Positions 1 through 5,963 of a stretch of 13,588 nucleotides of DNA are shown here, in pieces. The notes beneath the pieces were generated by a model. That model searched no databases. It saw nothing but the letters and a program-made list of their open reading frames with translations, and was not told the origin of the DNA. The position numbers and the translations under genes are program-made. Position 1 is the first letter of the stretch. The number at the start of each line of letters is the position of its first letter. This stretch comes from CAYHBS01 sp964360995 (GTDB lineage Bacteria; Patescibacteriota; Minisyncoccia; Ryanbacterales; HO2-45-13): the NCBI GenBank assembly GCA_964360995.1, contig CAYHYZ010000019.1, positions 1 through 13,588 on the forward strand. The letters are read 5' to 3'.

Positions 1-141
1 CTCCATAAACTCGGGCCACAAGATTGCTTTCAACACTGCGATTACGCCCGCGGCAAATCTTGATGCGGTTTTGATATAAAATACCGCCGGACCCAGAAGC
101 CCAAGACCATAAACGGCATCGCCACCTCCATTGTGTTTCAT
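1..141 (-). CDS. Small membrane protein, N-terminal part (runs off the left edge)
   Basis: Reading the minus strand from an ATG at 141 gives 47 codons open to the window edge. The protein begins MKHNGGGDAVYGLGLLG, followed by a hydrophobic stretch and a segment ending LKAILWPEFME. A Gly-rich GGAVYGLG-type start, a hydrophobic run and an LKAxxWP segment are typical of a widespread family of very short (about 50-60 residue) bacterial membrane proteins of unknown function, common in CPR genomes. That family match is from memory. I see no clear Shine-Dalgarno site before the ATG. The frame stays open 44 codons further upstream to a TAG at 274-276, but has no ATG there, so 141 is the best start. 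The gene diverges from the next one. No function is assigned. Confidence 0.6.
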   Translation of the reverse strand, partial: MKHNGGGDAVYGLGLLGPAVFYIKTASRFAAGVIAVLKAILWPEFME

Positions 142-250
142 ATCTGTATTGTATGCCGAGTGTGCATTTTGTGAAGCGAACTCAGTGCTGGAATCGAGTG
201 CCCATTTATAGTATGCTCTGGCCAGAAGCTCACTGTGACAGGAGGGCGTA

Positions 251-475
251 ATGGATATTCCAAAAGACAAAAACTATCCGGTAGATGCGGTGCAATGTCA
301 CGCTTGTGGAGGATGGGGGTGTGCGAAATGTGATGATAAAGGATGGCTCACTCCTCGCGCTCATCCAGATGGTCGTAGGTGCTATCGAGACGCGTGCGAC
401 ATACCGTTGCCGCCAGATCAGATAGCGGTGTATTGCTCGGATAAATGTGCCATTCTCGACTGCAGGACAACATAA
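251..475 (+). CDS. Small Cys-rich zinc-binding protein, unknown function
   Basis: This 74-residue protein has nine cysteines. The first group, CHACGGWGCAKC (Cys16, 19, 24, 27), resembles one DnaJ-type CxxCxGxG knuckle pair. The second group (Cys44, Cys49, then YCSDKC with Cys62 and Cys66) resembles the YCSxxC end of small zinc fingers. Two bound zinc ions are therefore likely (inference). There is no signal peptide or membrane segment, so it should be cytosolic. The start is fixed by a strong AGGAGG at 240-245, five bases before the ATG. The gene stands alone, with a terminator directly downstream. It could be a nucleic-acid-binding or adaptor protein, but nothing in the sequence shows a partner. 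Confidence 0.75.
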   Translation: MDIPKDKNYPVDAVQCHACGGWGCAKCDDKGWLTPRAHPDGRRCYRDACDIPLPPDQIAVYCSDKCAILDCRTT

Positions 476-486
476 GAACGCACATG

Positions 487-517
487 CCGCCCAATATCAA
501 ACAAATTGGGTGGTTTT
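487..517 (+). terminator. Rho-independent terminator of the Cys-rich gene
   Basis: CCGCCCAAT (487-495) pairs with ATTGGGTGG (505-513) with one G-T wobble, and TTTT follows. It begins 11 bases after the stop at 475 and separates this gene from the Clp unit. Confidence 0.7.
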
Positions 518-549
518 CTTATATATCTTTCGCGGTACAACGCATTGTT

Positions 550-558
550 TGGTAGAAT
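550..558 (+). promoter_or_regulatory. Extended -10 promoter candidate for the Clp operon
   Basis: TGG followed by TAGAAT (553-558) fits an extended -10 element. No -35 box is visible at the right distance. Transcription would begin near 565, only a few bases before the ATG at 568, so the message would be nearly leaderless. The same TGGTAnnnT form recurs before several other units in this window. Confidence 0.45.
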
Positions 559-567
559 ATACGCAGG

Positions 568-954
568 ATGGCAACTGCGCTTCTTGTGAGAGACTTTTTT
601 ATTTGGATGTATTTTGATGCTCCCGTCGCATATACGCGGATTTGGGGTAATATTCTTTGGTTTTTGTACCACTTCTTCTCCATTAAGCTGCTTACTCTTA
701 CGCTGTTTTCAAAATGGAAGCAACTTGGGGAAGTGCGCAAAGAGCGTGGATTTGATGAATGGATGGCGGTATTTGCGGTGAATACGCTCATGCACATCGT
801 AGGATTTTTTATTCGGTCGTTCACTATCATTGTTGGTCTGGGGTCGATTGCGCTCGCTGTAATGCTTGGCGGCGCTTTTTTTGTACTTTGGTTTTTACTC
901 CCGCTGGTGATTATTAGTGCATTTGTGCTTGGAGTTGCGCTACTCATTATATGA
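568..954 (+). CDS. Multi-pass membrane protein paired with the Clp ATPase
   Basis: This 128-residue protein is almost entirely hydrophobic. Segments at about residues 25-48 and two or three between about 66 and 128 should cross the membrane. A short basic/polar loop (KWKQLGEVRKERG, about 49-61) lies between them. The YHFFSIKLLTLTLFSKWK stretch and the N-T-L-M-H-I-V-G-F segment resemble a conserved CPR membrane family that I know only as hypothetical. Its stop overlaps the start of the Clp ATPase in an ATGA, so the two are translationally coupled. Because the ATPase also has N-terminal membrane helices, the likely role is partner or anchor for it (inference). There is no good Shine-Dalgarno site, only CAGG just before the ATG. 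Confidence 0.8.
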   Translation: MATALLVRDFFIWMYFDAPVAYTRIWGNILWFLYHFFSIKLLTLTLFSKWKQLGEVRKERGFDEWMAVFAVNTLMHIVGFFIRSFTIIVGLGSIALAVMLGGAFFVLWFLLPLVIISAFVLGVALLII

Positions 955-3389
955 ACCTCACGTCCATGCATCTTTCCGAACATCCACTCTATGCGATCGT
1001 TGCGCTCGACTATAAATTTTCGCACCCGCTGCGAGACAAAATTGATCGAGCACTCAATATATGTATTGTGCTTCTTGCGTTCTGCACGACCATTGCGTAT
1101 GCCATCGGATACTCGCCGCTACCGGCATCTGTCAATGTTGACCCTATTCTTGTCGCTGCTCCAAAATTACTAGGACTCACACTCATACTCATTTCCGTAT
1201 ATCTTACGATCTACACGGTTGAGCTATTTTTTAGATATTCATATTTCGCGGACGAAAACGCGACAATCGGCCCTACATTTGATGTGCTCAAGGTGTTGTA
1301 TCTTTCACGCGGGGACACAACGCAAGCATTTGTGAGTTCTCCTGCAGGACAGTTGATACTGCTTCGCTGTGGCATTACCAAAAGCATCATTGATGCCAAT
1401 TTTCTTGCGCGTAGGAACGCGCCCGTTACTGACATCAATTTCCCCGATACGATCAGTGAACCGATTACGCTTTCAATGTTTGCGCGCGCGCTACTTGAAG
1501 CAGATGCAGCATTTCGCTCGTTTATTATTGATGCGGGTGCTCGCGAAACTGATGTCATTGGCGCATCGGAGTGGTACGCGCGCAGTCGTGCGCTTGCACG
1601 TACGCGTGAGCGCTGGTGGACGCGTGAACGACTCGCGGCCGTGCCTAGTATAGGACGGGACTGGTCATACAGCGCCGCATATACACTCGCGCGATTTGGA
1701 AGGGAAATCGTAGAGCACTACGATGCGTCCGCCGTTGCTATGTCACTCAAAAATACCGAAGAGGTTGCCGCACTTGAGCGAATTTTGGCGCGGGCACACG
1801 GCGCTGATGCAATGGTAGTAGGGCCAAATGAAGATGCCGCACGCGACGTCGTATATAACTTTGCTCGCTCCATTTCGCGAGGAACTGTCACTCCCGAACT
1901 TGAGGGCAAGAAGATGTATGCGCTTGACTACAATATTATGGCGAGTGTGCTTCACTCGAAATCAGAATATGAGTCCGCACTGATATCTATCTTGGATAAC
2001 GCGGTGCGTGCGCGGAATATTATTCTTGTCATCCCGAGCTTTGCCGCGTTTCTCGAGCATGCGCGCACGCTTGGCGCGGACGCAGTACAATTACTTGAAC
2101 CATATTTTTCTTCAGAACGACTGCAAATTATAGCACTGGCGGATCTCGATAGTTTTCAAAACACTATTGAATCCAACGCACTACTGATGAGCAAAATGGA
2201 AAAAGTAGAGATCACCGAGCCCTCGCATACTCGTATGATTTCACAATTAGAGCGCGCCGCAGAAGACATCGAAGCGCATAGTAAGGTGCTCTTTACCTAC
2301 GGAGCAATTGACGAAGCGCTTCGTAGCGCTGATAACTATTTGCCATACGGAGTGATGCCAGATAAGGCAATCGATTTACTTGTTGGAGTGGCACCTCTTG
2401 TGGTGCAACAGAAAAAAATATTTATCGAGCGGAGTGATATTCTCTCGTTCATTCAGTCGAAAACAAACATCCCGGTGGGTGAAATTACCTCTGACGAGCG
2501 CACAAAACTACTTTCATTAGAACAATATCTTCATGAGCGCGTGGTAGGACAGGATGAGGCAATTAAAGCTGTGGCGAGCGCACTTCGCCGCGCACGCGCA
2601 GGCGTGCGCAACATGAAGCGTCCAATGGGGTCAGCACTGTTTCTCGGGCCAACCGGCGTTGGGAAAACAGAAACGGTCAAGGCGCTTGCAGATATATTTT
2701 TTGACGGAGAGAAGGCAATTGCGCGTTTTGATATGTCTGAATATCAAACCGCAGATGCACTGGAGCGTTTGATTGGATTTTCTGAAGGGGCGCGCGTGGG
2801 GGCGCTCACCAAAGCGCTTAAAGAAAAACCATATGGTGTGCTTTTGTTGGATGAATTTGAAAAAGCGAACAAAAATATTCTTGATCTCTTTTTGCAGATT
2901 TTAGATGAGGGGGTATTCTCTGATATGCAGGGGCATCACGTGAGTGCTCGTAATGTCATCATTGTCGCCACTTCAAATGCGGGGAGCGATTTGATTTGGG
3001 AGGCGCAGGAACATGGCGCGGATATGAGCGCAACGAAAGCACAAATTATCGATAAGCTGATTGAGCGTGGCACCTATAAACCTGAATTATTGAATCGCTT
3101 CGACGCCGTTGTGCTATTCAAGCCGTTGACCGCACAGGATCTCACCCAGATCGCACGATTGATGCTCCAAAAACTTCAGGTGCGTATGCGCGAGAAAAAT
3201 CTTGAGCTGGTGATTACGGACGATTTGATAAATGCTACGGTCAAGTTTGGCACAGACAAGCAATTCGGCGCGCGCCCTATGAACCGCGCAATTCAGGAAA
3301 AAATAGAGCAGGCAATCGCTGATAAACTGATCCGCGGAGAGATTACAGAGGGATCACAAGTGATAATTCGACCCGAGGAACTTGGGTAA
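951..3389 (+). CDS. Membrane-anchored Clp/Hsp100-type AAA+ ATPase with a degenerate D1 module
   Basis: This 812-residue protein has two predicted membrane helices (about 34-57 and 71-95), then a cytosolic region with the layout of a ClpA/B/C ATPase. The D2 module is intact: Walker A GPTGVGKT (566-573), Walker B LLLDEFEKA (631-639), sensor 1 Asn676, arginine finger in LLNRFD (Arg716), sensor 2 GARP (773-776). The D1 module keeps the fold pattern but has lost its motifs: the Walker A position reads GPNEDAAR (291-298) and the Walker B position reads ILVIPSF (358-364), lacking Lys and Asp-Glu. The D2 pore loop is shorter than the usual GYVG form and reads SEGARVG (611-617), without the aromatic residue. 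No IGF/IGL-type ClpP-docking tripeptide is visible after sensor 1. It may act as a membrane-tethered unfoldase or remodelling ATPase; ClpP pairing is not supported. Confidence 0.92.
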   Translation: MNLTSMHLSEHPLYAIVALDYKFSHPLRDKIDRALNICIVLLAFCTTIAYAIGYSPLPASVNVDPILVAAPKLLGLTLILISVYLTIYTVELFFRYSYFADENATIGPTFDVLKVLYLSRGDTTQAFVSSPAGQLILLRCGITKSIIDANFLARRNAPVTDINFPDTISEPITLSMFARALLEADAAFRSFIIDAGARETDVIGASEWYARSRALARTRERWWTRERLAAVPSIGRDWSYSAAYTLARFGREIVEHYDASAVAMSLKNTEEVAALERILARAHGADAMVVGPNEDAARDVVYNFARSISRGTVTPELEGKKMYALDYNIMASVLHSKSEYESALISILDNAVRARNIILVIPSFAAFLEHARTLGADAVQLLEPYFSSERLQIIALADLDSFQNTIESNALLMSKMEKVEITEPSHTRMISQLERAAEDIEAHSKVLFTYGAIDEALRSADNYLPYGVMPDKAIDLLVGVAPLVVQQKKIFIERSDILSFIQSKTNIPVGEITSDERTKLLSLEQYLHERVVGQDEAIKAVASALRRARAGVRNMKRPMGSALFLGPTGVGKTETVKALADIFFDGEKAIARFDMSEYQTADALERLIGFSEGARVGALTKALKEKPYGVLLLDEFEKANKNILDLFLQILDEGVFSDMQGHHVSARNVIIVATSNAGSDLIWEAQEHGADMSATKAQIIDKLIERGTYKPELLNRFDAVVLFKPLTAQDLTQIARLMLQKLQVRMREKNLELVITDDLINATVKFGTDKQFGARPMNRAIQEKIEQAIADKLIRGEITEGSQVIIRPEELG

Positions 3390-3428
3390 TTTTGTCTGTT
3401 CTTGTTGGCAGCAAAGCCTTTTTAGGTA

Positions 3429-3446
3429 TTAGGGTCCCCTAAGTTT
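3429..3446 (+). terminator. Weak terminator-like hairpin after the Clp operon
   Basis: TTAGGG and CCCTAA lie back to back (3429-3434 and 3437-3442) and are followed by GTTTT. The stem is short and the T run is poor, so this is tentative. It is the only candidate near the end of the Clp gene. Confidence 0.3.
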
Positions 3447-3468
3447 TCCAGTTATGAGCATCTATGGC

Positions 3469-3497
3469 GTGACAAGTCTCAAGGGATGTGGTACTGT
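3469..3497 (+). promoter_or_regulatory. Promoter candidate for the cold-shock gene
   Basis: GTGACA (3469-3474), a 17-base spacer and TACTGT (3492-3497), preceded by TGG as an extended -10. Transcription would start near 3504, leaving a leader of about 90 bases before the ATG at 3595. Confidence 0.4.
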
Positions 3498-3507
3498 TAT
3501 GCAATCA

Positions 3508-3527
3508 TCTCTGGGCTGATCCAGAGG
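3508..3527 (+). other. Leader hairpin upstream of the cold-shock gene
   Basis: CTCTGG (3509-3514) and CCAGAG (3521-3526) form a perfect six-base stem around the loop GCTGAT, extendable by a T-G pair. It lies at the 5' end of the predicted leader. Long structured leaders are known for cold-shock mRNAs; a role here is inference. The rest of 3390-3594 shows no gene. Confidence 0.35.
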
Positions 3528-3594
3528 AGCAGGGATCGACCTACAACTCCAGCACATTTGATTGATATATTATTTACCACTTGATTTCACAACT

Positions 3595-3795
3595 ATGGAA
3601 GAAGGAATAATCGCCCGTGTCACAGACAAGGGCTTTGGATTCATCAAGCGCGAAGGAAAGGAAAAGGATCTCTTTTTCCACTCCAACGAGCTCGTAGGTG
3701 TTTCCTTTGAGGAACTCCGCGAAGGTGACAAGGTGACATTTGAAGTGTCCGAGAGCCCAAAGGGCCCGAACGCAACAAAGGTCAGCCGCGTCTAA
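3595..3795 (+). CDS. Cold-shock domain protein (CspA family)
   Basis: From the ATG at 3595 this is a 66-residue single-domain protein, the usual size for CspA-type RNA chaperones. RNP1 is visible as KGFGFIKR (12-19) and RNP2 as DLFFHSN (25-31), the aromatic patches that bind single-stranded RNA and DNA. It begins MEEGIIARV where typical members begin with a short MxxGxVKWF-like strand, which supports this start over an in-frame TTG at 3562. No Shine-Dalgarno site precedes the ATG. A long leader with a hairpin lies upstream and a strong terminator downstream, so it is a single-gene unit. It likely melts RNA structure and tunes translation. Confidence 0.93.
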   Translation: MEEGIIARVTDKGFGFIKREGKEKDLFFHSNELVGVSFEELREGDKVTFEVSESPKGPNATKVSRV

Positions 3796-3819
3796 TCGCA
3801 ATCGTACGCACAAAAACCC
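3787..3819 (+). repeat. Copy 1 of a 33-base repeat spanning the csp stop codon
   Basis: CGCGTCTAATCGCAATCGT (3787-3805) is repeated exactly at 4842-4860. The next 14 bases differ only at three positions (ACG versus TTT), giving 30 of 33 matches. This copy contains the last codons and stop of the cold-shock gene and the first bases of its terminator. Confidence 0.85.
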
Positions 3820-3845
3820 TCCGCCAGCTGGCGGCGGGTTTTTTG
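3812..3845 (+). terminator. Terminator of the cold-shock gene
   Basis: The perfect palindrome CCGCCAGCTGGCGG (3821-3834) lies between AAAAACCC and GGGTTTTTT. The flanking A and T runs make it usable in both directions. Confidence 0.9.
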
Positions 3846-3848
3846 TTT

Positions 3849-3907
3849 GTGCTACCAGAAAGTATCCAAAATTTTAGAGTGGATGGCTATATATATACTC
3901 GTAGCAC
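3849..3907. other. Long imperfect inverted repeat upstream of the DUF397 gene
   Basis: GTGCTAC (3849-3855) pairs with GTAGCAC (3901-3907). Nested inside are AGTAT with ATACT and ATCC with GGAT. Together they could fold into one bulged hairpin of about 59 bases. It ends just before the promoter candidate at 3912. There is no open frame of note here. Confidence 0.35.
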
Positions 3908-3911
3908 CTTA

Positions 3912-3940
3912 TTGCTAGGCGTAACTGCGTAGAGTAGTAT
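3912..3940 (+). promoter_or_regulatory. Promoter candidate for the DUF397 gene
   Basis: TTGCTA (3912-3917), a 17-base spacer and TAGTAT (3935-3940), about 50 bases before the start codon. Each box matches the sigma-70 consensus at four of six positions. Confidence 0.4.
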
Positions 3941-3990
3941 TCCATTATGGCTTGAGATAACCTTGAGCCTCTGCTAGGAGTGAGAAAAAC

Positions 3991-4176
3991 ATGTTGAGGC
4001 CCGATCGTCAGTTCAGGAAGTCAAGCTTTTCGCGCATCATTACATGGTGCGTCGAAGTAGCCCACGACGGGAAGAAGGTGCAAGTGCGCGACTCAAAAGC
4101 GCGCGATGGCGCTGTTCTCTCGTTTGACAAAAACGAGTGGGATGCATTCATAAGGGGTCAAGTCCGGAGAATTTGA
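3991..4176 (+). CDS. DUF397 domain protein
   Basis: This 61-residue protein matches the DUF397 pattern over its whole length: FRKSSFS (8-14), CVEVA (20-24), VQVRDSKARDG (30-40), a hydrophobic-Phe strand and EWDAFIRG (49-56). In Actinobacteria, DUF397 genes usually sit beside an XRE/HTH regulator as part of a regulatory pair; the domain is small and cytosolic. No HTH gene is visible next to it here. The start has AGGAG at 3976-3980, ten bases upstream. It has its own promoter candidate and terminator. The family call is strong; the function here is unknown. Its presence in a non-actinobacterial setting suggests either transfer or an under-recognised wider distribution. Confidence 0.88.
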   Translation: MLRPDRQFRKSSFSRIITWCVEVAHDGKKVQVRDSKARDGAVLSFDKNEWDAFIRGQVRRI

Positions 4177-4201
4177 CCTTCCTAAGAAGACAACATGAGT
4201 T

Positions 4202-4230
4202 TGCCAGTATCTTATAAAACTGGCATTTTT
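4202..4230 (+). terminator. Terminator of the DUF397 gene
   Basis: TGCCAGT (4202-4208) pairs with ACTGGCA (4219-4225), followed by TTTTT. The loop contains TATAAA. The next gene begins only eight bases after the T run. Confidence 0.75.
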
Positions 4231-4238
4231 ATTATCCT

Positions 4239-4826
4239 ATGATTTATCGTAATTTTTTAATAGCGAATACTTTATTCGCACTAGGCTCAGGTATTGCTGC
4301 GCCCTATTGGGTACTTCGTGTAAACGAAATTGTCGGTATTCAATACTTTGGTATCGCGTTTGGTATTTCCATACTAGCTCAATCATTGTGCGCATTGTTG
4401 GTCGGCAGATATATATTCCAGCGATTACAGGCGGTCATTCTTGCTCAGTTTTTATTCGCATGTGTGATATTGCTACTTTCCACAAATCTTTCATTTAGTG
4501 CAGTGATGGCCATTGAGGTAGTCATGGGTATGCTGATGGCAGTACAGATCGTATGTGTCCCAGTATTAATTGCAGAAATGAGTGAAAAAGAACATCTTGG
4601 GAAACGATACGGATATTTTCATTCGCTTGATGGTATCGCAGTTGGTTTAGCAATGATTCTTGGGAGCTCGATTTCCTTCGCATTTGGCATAGACTCCATA
4701 TTTCTTATTGGAGCGGCGCTTACGTTGATTTCCGCGCTGTTGTTATTGTTGTCATCGACTCTAAAAATGACAGGTCTCCACTTAACATCCGAGGAGTATA
4801 TCAATAATATGGAAAACAGGAATTAG
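4239..4826 (+). CDS. Half-size MFS-like membrane protein (six helices)
   Basis: This 195-residue protein has six predicted helices at about 5-25, 36-57, 62-81, 85-112, 124-149 and 151-172, then a polar tail. The segment EHLGKRYGYFHSLDGIAVGLAMILG (about 117-141) resembles the loop and helix 5 of an MFS domain, where RGxxxG and a Gly-rich helix are common. A full MFS transporter has 12 helices, so this is one domain. It is not an obvious fragment: a terminator closes it downstream and another precedes it, leaving no room for a second half. It might work as a homodimer (inference). There is no Shine-Dalgarno site. It looks more AT-rich than its neighbours, which could mean transfer. The substrate cannot be predicted. 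Confidence 0.75.
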   Translation: MIYRNFLIANTLFALGSGIAAPYWVLRVNEIVGIQYFGIAFGISILAQSLCALLVGRYIFQRLQAVILAQFLFACVILLLSTNLSFSAVMAIEVVMGMLMAVQIVCVPVLIAEMSEKEHLGKRYGYFHSLDGIAVGLAMILGSSISFAFGIDSIFLIGAALTLISALLLLLSSTLKMTGLHLTSEEYINNMENRN

Positions 4827-4841
4827 TGACAGGTCGCACGA

Positions 4842-4874
4842 CGCGTCTAATCGCAATCGTTTTCACAAAAACCC
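4842..4874 (+). repeat. Copy 2 of the csp-tail repeat, outside any gene
   Basis: This matches 3787-3819 at 30 of 33 positions and includes the TCTAA that is the csp stop context in copy 1. Here it follows the half-MFS gene and runs into that gene's terminator. No cold-shock coding sequence precedes it. Confidence 0.85.
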
Positions 4875-4891
4875 GCTTCGGCGGGTTTTTG
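4866..4891 (+). terminator. Terminator after the half-MFS gene
   Basis: CAAAAACCCGC pairs perfectly with GCGGGTTTTTG around a TTCG tetraloop (4877-4880), an 11-base stem. It should work in both directions. Confidence 0.92.
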
Positions 4892-4897
4892 TTTTAG

Positions 4898-4925
4898 TTG
4901 ACTCGTACCGAAGTTCTGCTATAAG
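4898..4925 (+). promoter_or_regulatory. Promoter of the zinc-ribbon/ClpP-like operon
   Basis: TTGACT (4898-4903), a 16-base spacer and TATAAG (4920-4925). Transcription would begin near 4932, which is downstream of an in-frame ATG at 4927 and so supports the start at 4948. Confidence 0.65.
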
Positions 4926-4947
4926 GATGAGAGGAATAGGAGGGGCT

Positions 4948-5286
4948 ATGTTCATACTAAAGATCGGTTTGGCCGCTCTCGGGCTCGTTGCTCTTTTCTT
5001 TGCAATCAAAAAACTTTCTTATTTGAAGGAGCTCAATGAGGCTGAGATGCAAGCGGACGAAGTCTCAGACGACGAGGCGGCGAATTCAGAAGAAATGGAC
5101 ATGATGAGTATCTCTCTTGGCACGCTTGAGATATATCCCAGATGTCCATCGTGCGGCATTGAACTGCTCGATATCCTCTTGGCGCGGTGGTACTCTGAAG
5201 GGGAACAACGCTCCCGACACCGCATACAGCTGTTCATGTGTAGCGCGTGTAAGTCTGTGATTCCAGGGTACTACAACTCTGAATAA
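4948..5286 (+). CDS. Membrane-anchored zinc-ribbon protein
   Basis: From the ATG at 4948 this is a 112-residue protein. Residues 3-21 form one hydrophobic helix, followed by an acidic linker (about 29-51, rich in Glu and Asp). A C-terminal domain has two cysteine pairs, CPSCG (Cys66, Cys69) and CSAC (Cys98, Cys101), as in a four-Cys zinc ribbon. It should sit in the membrane with the ribbon on the cytosolic or outer face; topology is not clear. An in-frame ATG at 4927 would add seven residues, but it has no site and lies before the predicted transcript start, whereas AGGAGG at 4938-4943 serves 4948. The ClpP-like gene follows after 11 bases, so the two may work together, for example as a substrate receptor (inference). 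Confidence 0.75.
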   Translation: MFILKIGLAALGLVALFFAIKKLSYLKELNEAEMQADEVSDDEAANSEEMDMMSISLGTLEIYPRCPSCGIELLDILLARWYSEGEQRSRHRIQLFMCSACKSVIPGYYNSE

Positions 5287-5297
5287 AGGAGGCACTT

Positions 5298-5828
5298 GTG
5301 AAAGACATCTCAAGAGAGCGAACATTCCATCTCATTTCAGAGATTAACGAGCAAGTCCTCGCGGGCTTCGCTGACTGGCTGCGAGATTGTTACTGCAACG
5401 ATCGCGTCTCTCCAGTGAAGCTGATCATTTCATCGACCGGCGGATTAAGCGGTGTATCCACCGCGATGCGCGAACTCGTGCGATCCGTGTATCCCGTTCC
5501 GATGTACTCGATTGCGGTAGGATATGTTGCTTCCGCCGCGGTGCCGGTGTTTCTATCCGGGACGACAAGATACATCACCGAAAAGACCGAATTGATGGTG
5601 CATTCGGTGGCGCGGCGCATTGAACAAGGGAGAGCCGTTCCGTTAACAGAATACGCGCGTATGACTGAGCGGATGACGGGCCACCAACAAGAGTATGGAA
5701 CTTATCTCGTTGAACGATGCAACGGCAAGCTCCCGGTAGCTTTGTTAGAAACATGGCTGAAAGATGAAAGGTACATTTCTGCCACAGAGGCATTGCAGTA
5801 TGGATTTGCTCACCACATGCTCATGTGA
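5298..5828 (+). CDS. ClpP-like serine protease homologue
   Basis: This 176-residue protein has the ClpP/crotonase fold pattern. The SSTGG segment (45-49) matches the oxyanion NSPGG loop of ClpP, GYVASAA (75-81) carries the nucleophile position Ser79, and LMVHSV (99-104) carries His102. The C-terminal ERYISATEALQYGF matches the ClpP (R)DxFMSAxEAxxYG region, but the usual catalytic Asp column holds Glu157, with Asp156 beside it. The length is slightly short of ClpP (about 195-205). It starts with GTG, set by AAAGGAGG at 5285-5292, which overlaps the stop of the previous gene, so translation is coupled. It may be an active protease with an altered triad or a non-classical member. No Clp ATPase is adjacent; the one in this window lies 1.9 kb away and lacks a docking loop. 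Confidence 0.82.
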   Translation: MKDISRERTFHLISEINEQVLAGFADWLRDCYCNDRVSPVKLIISSTGGLSGVSTAMRELVRSVYPVPMYSIAVGYVASAAVPVFLSGTTRYITEKTELMVHSVARRIEQGRAVPLTEYARMTERMTGHQQEYGTYLVERCNGKLPVALLETWLKDERYISATEALQYGFAHHMLM

Positions 5829-5834
5829 ACATGC

Positions 5835-5864
5835 TCTCCCGGCACTTCGGTGTCGGGAGATTTT
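5835..5864 (+). terminator. Terminator of the ClpP-like operon
   Basis: TCTCCCGGCAC (5835-5845) pairs with GTGTCGGGAGA (5850-5860) around a TTCG tetraloop, followed by TTTT. One G-T wobble is present. Confidence 0.92.
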
Positions 5865-5911
5865 ATTACTACCACCCTAATACGACGGGCGTGAGTTCGT
5901 AAAAATTTACA

Positions 5912-5946
5912 TAAAAAGCGCCGAGAGCAAGGTTGCATCTCGGCGC
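5912..5946 (-). terminator. Terminator of the minus-strand zinc-ribbon gene
   Basis: On the minus strand GCGCCGAGA and TCTCGGCGC form a nine-base stem (5938-5946 with 5918-5926) followed by TTTTTAT. It lies just past the stop at 5964. Confidence 0.9.
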
Positions 5947-5963
5947 CATTGTGGGTGATTGTA

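Noticed and set aside
142..273. Longer N-terminus of the left-edge minus-strand gene
   Set aside because: The frame is open but has no ATG or supported start, and it would run into the Cys-rich gene and its ribosome site.
519..1025. 168-codon minus-strand frame
   Set aside because: It lies across the Clp-operon membrane protein and has low-complexity Ser/Thr/Asn composition typical of a shadow frame.
3509..3560. Resemblance to the 5' end of tmRNA (GGGCTGAT ... ATCGAC)
   Set aside because: The match is short and interrupted. No tag-coding frame and no tRNA-like 3' end follow.
4927..4947. Earlier ATG for the membrane zinc-ribbon protein
   Set aside because: It lies upstream of the predicted transcript start and lacks a ribosome site; AGGAGG serves 4948.
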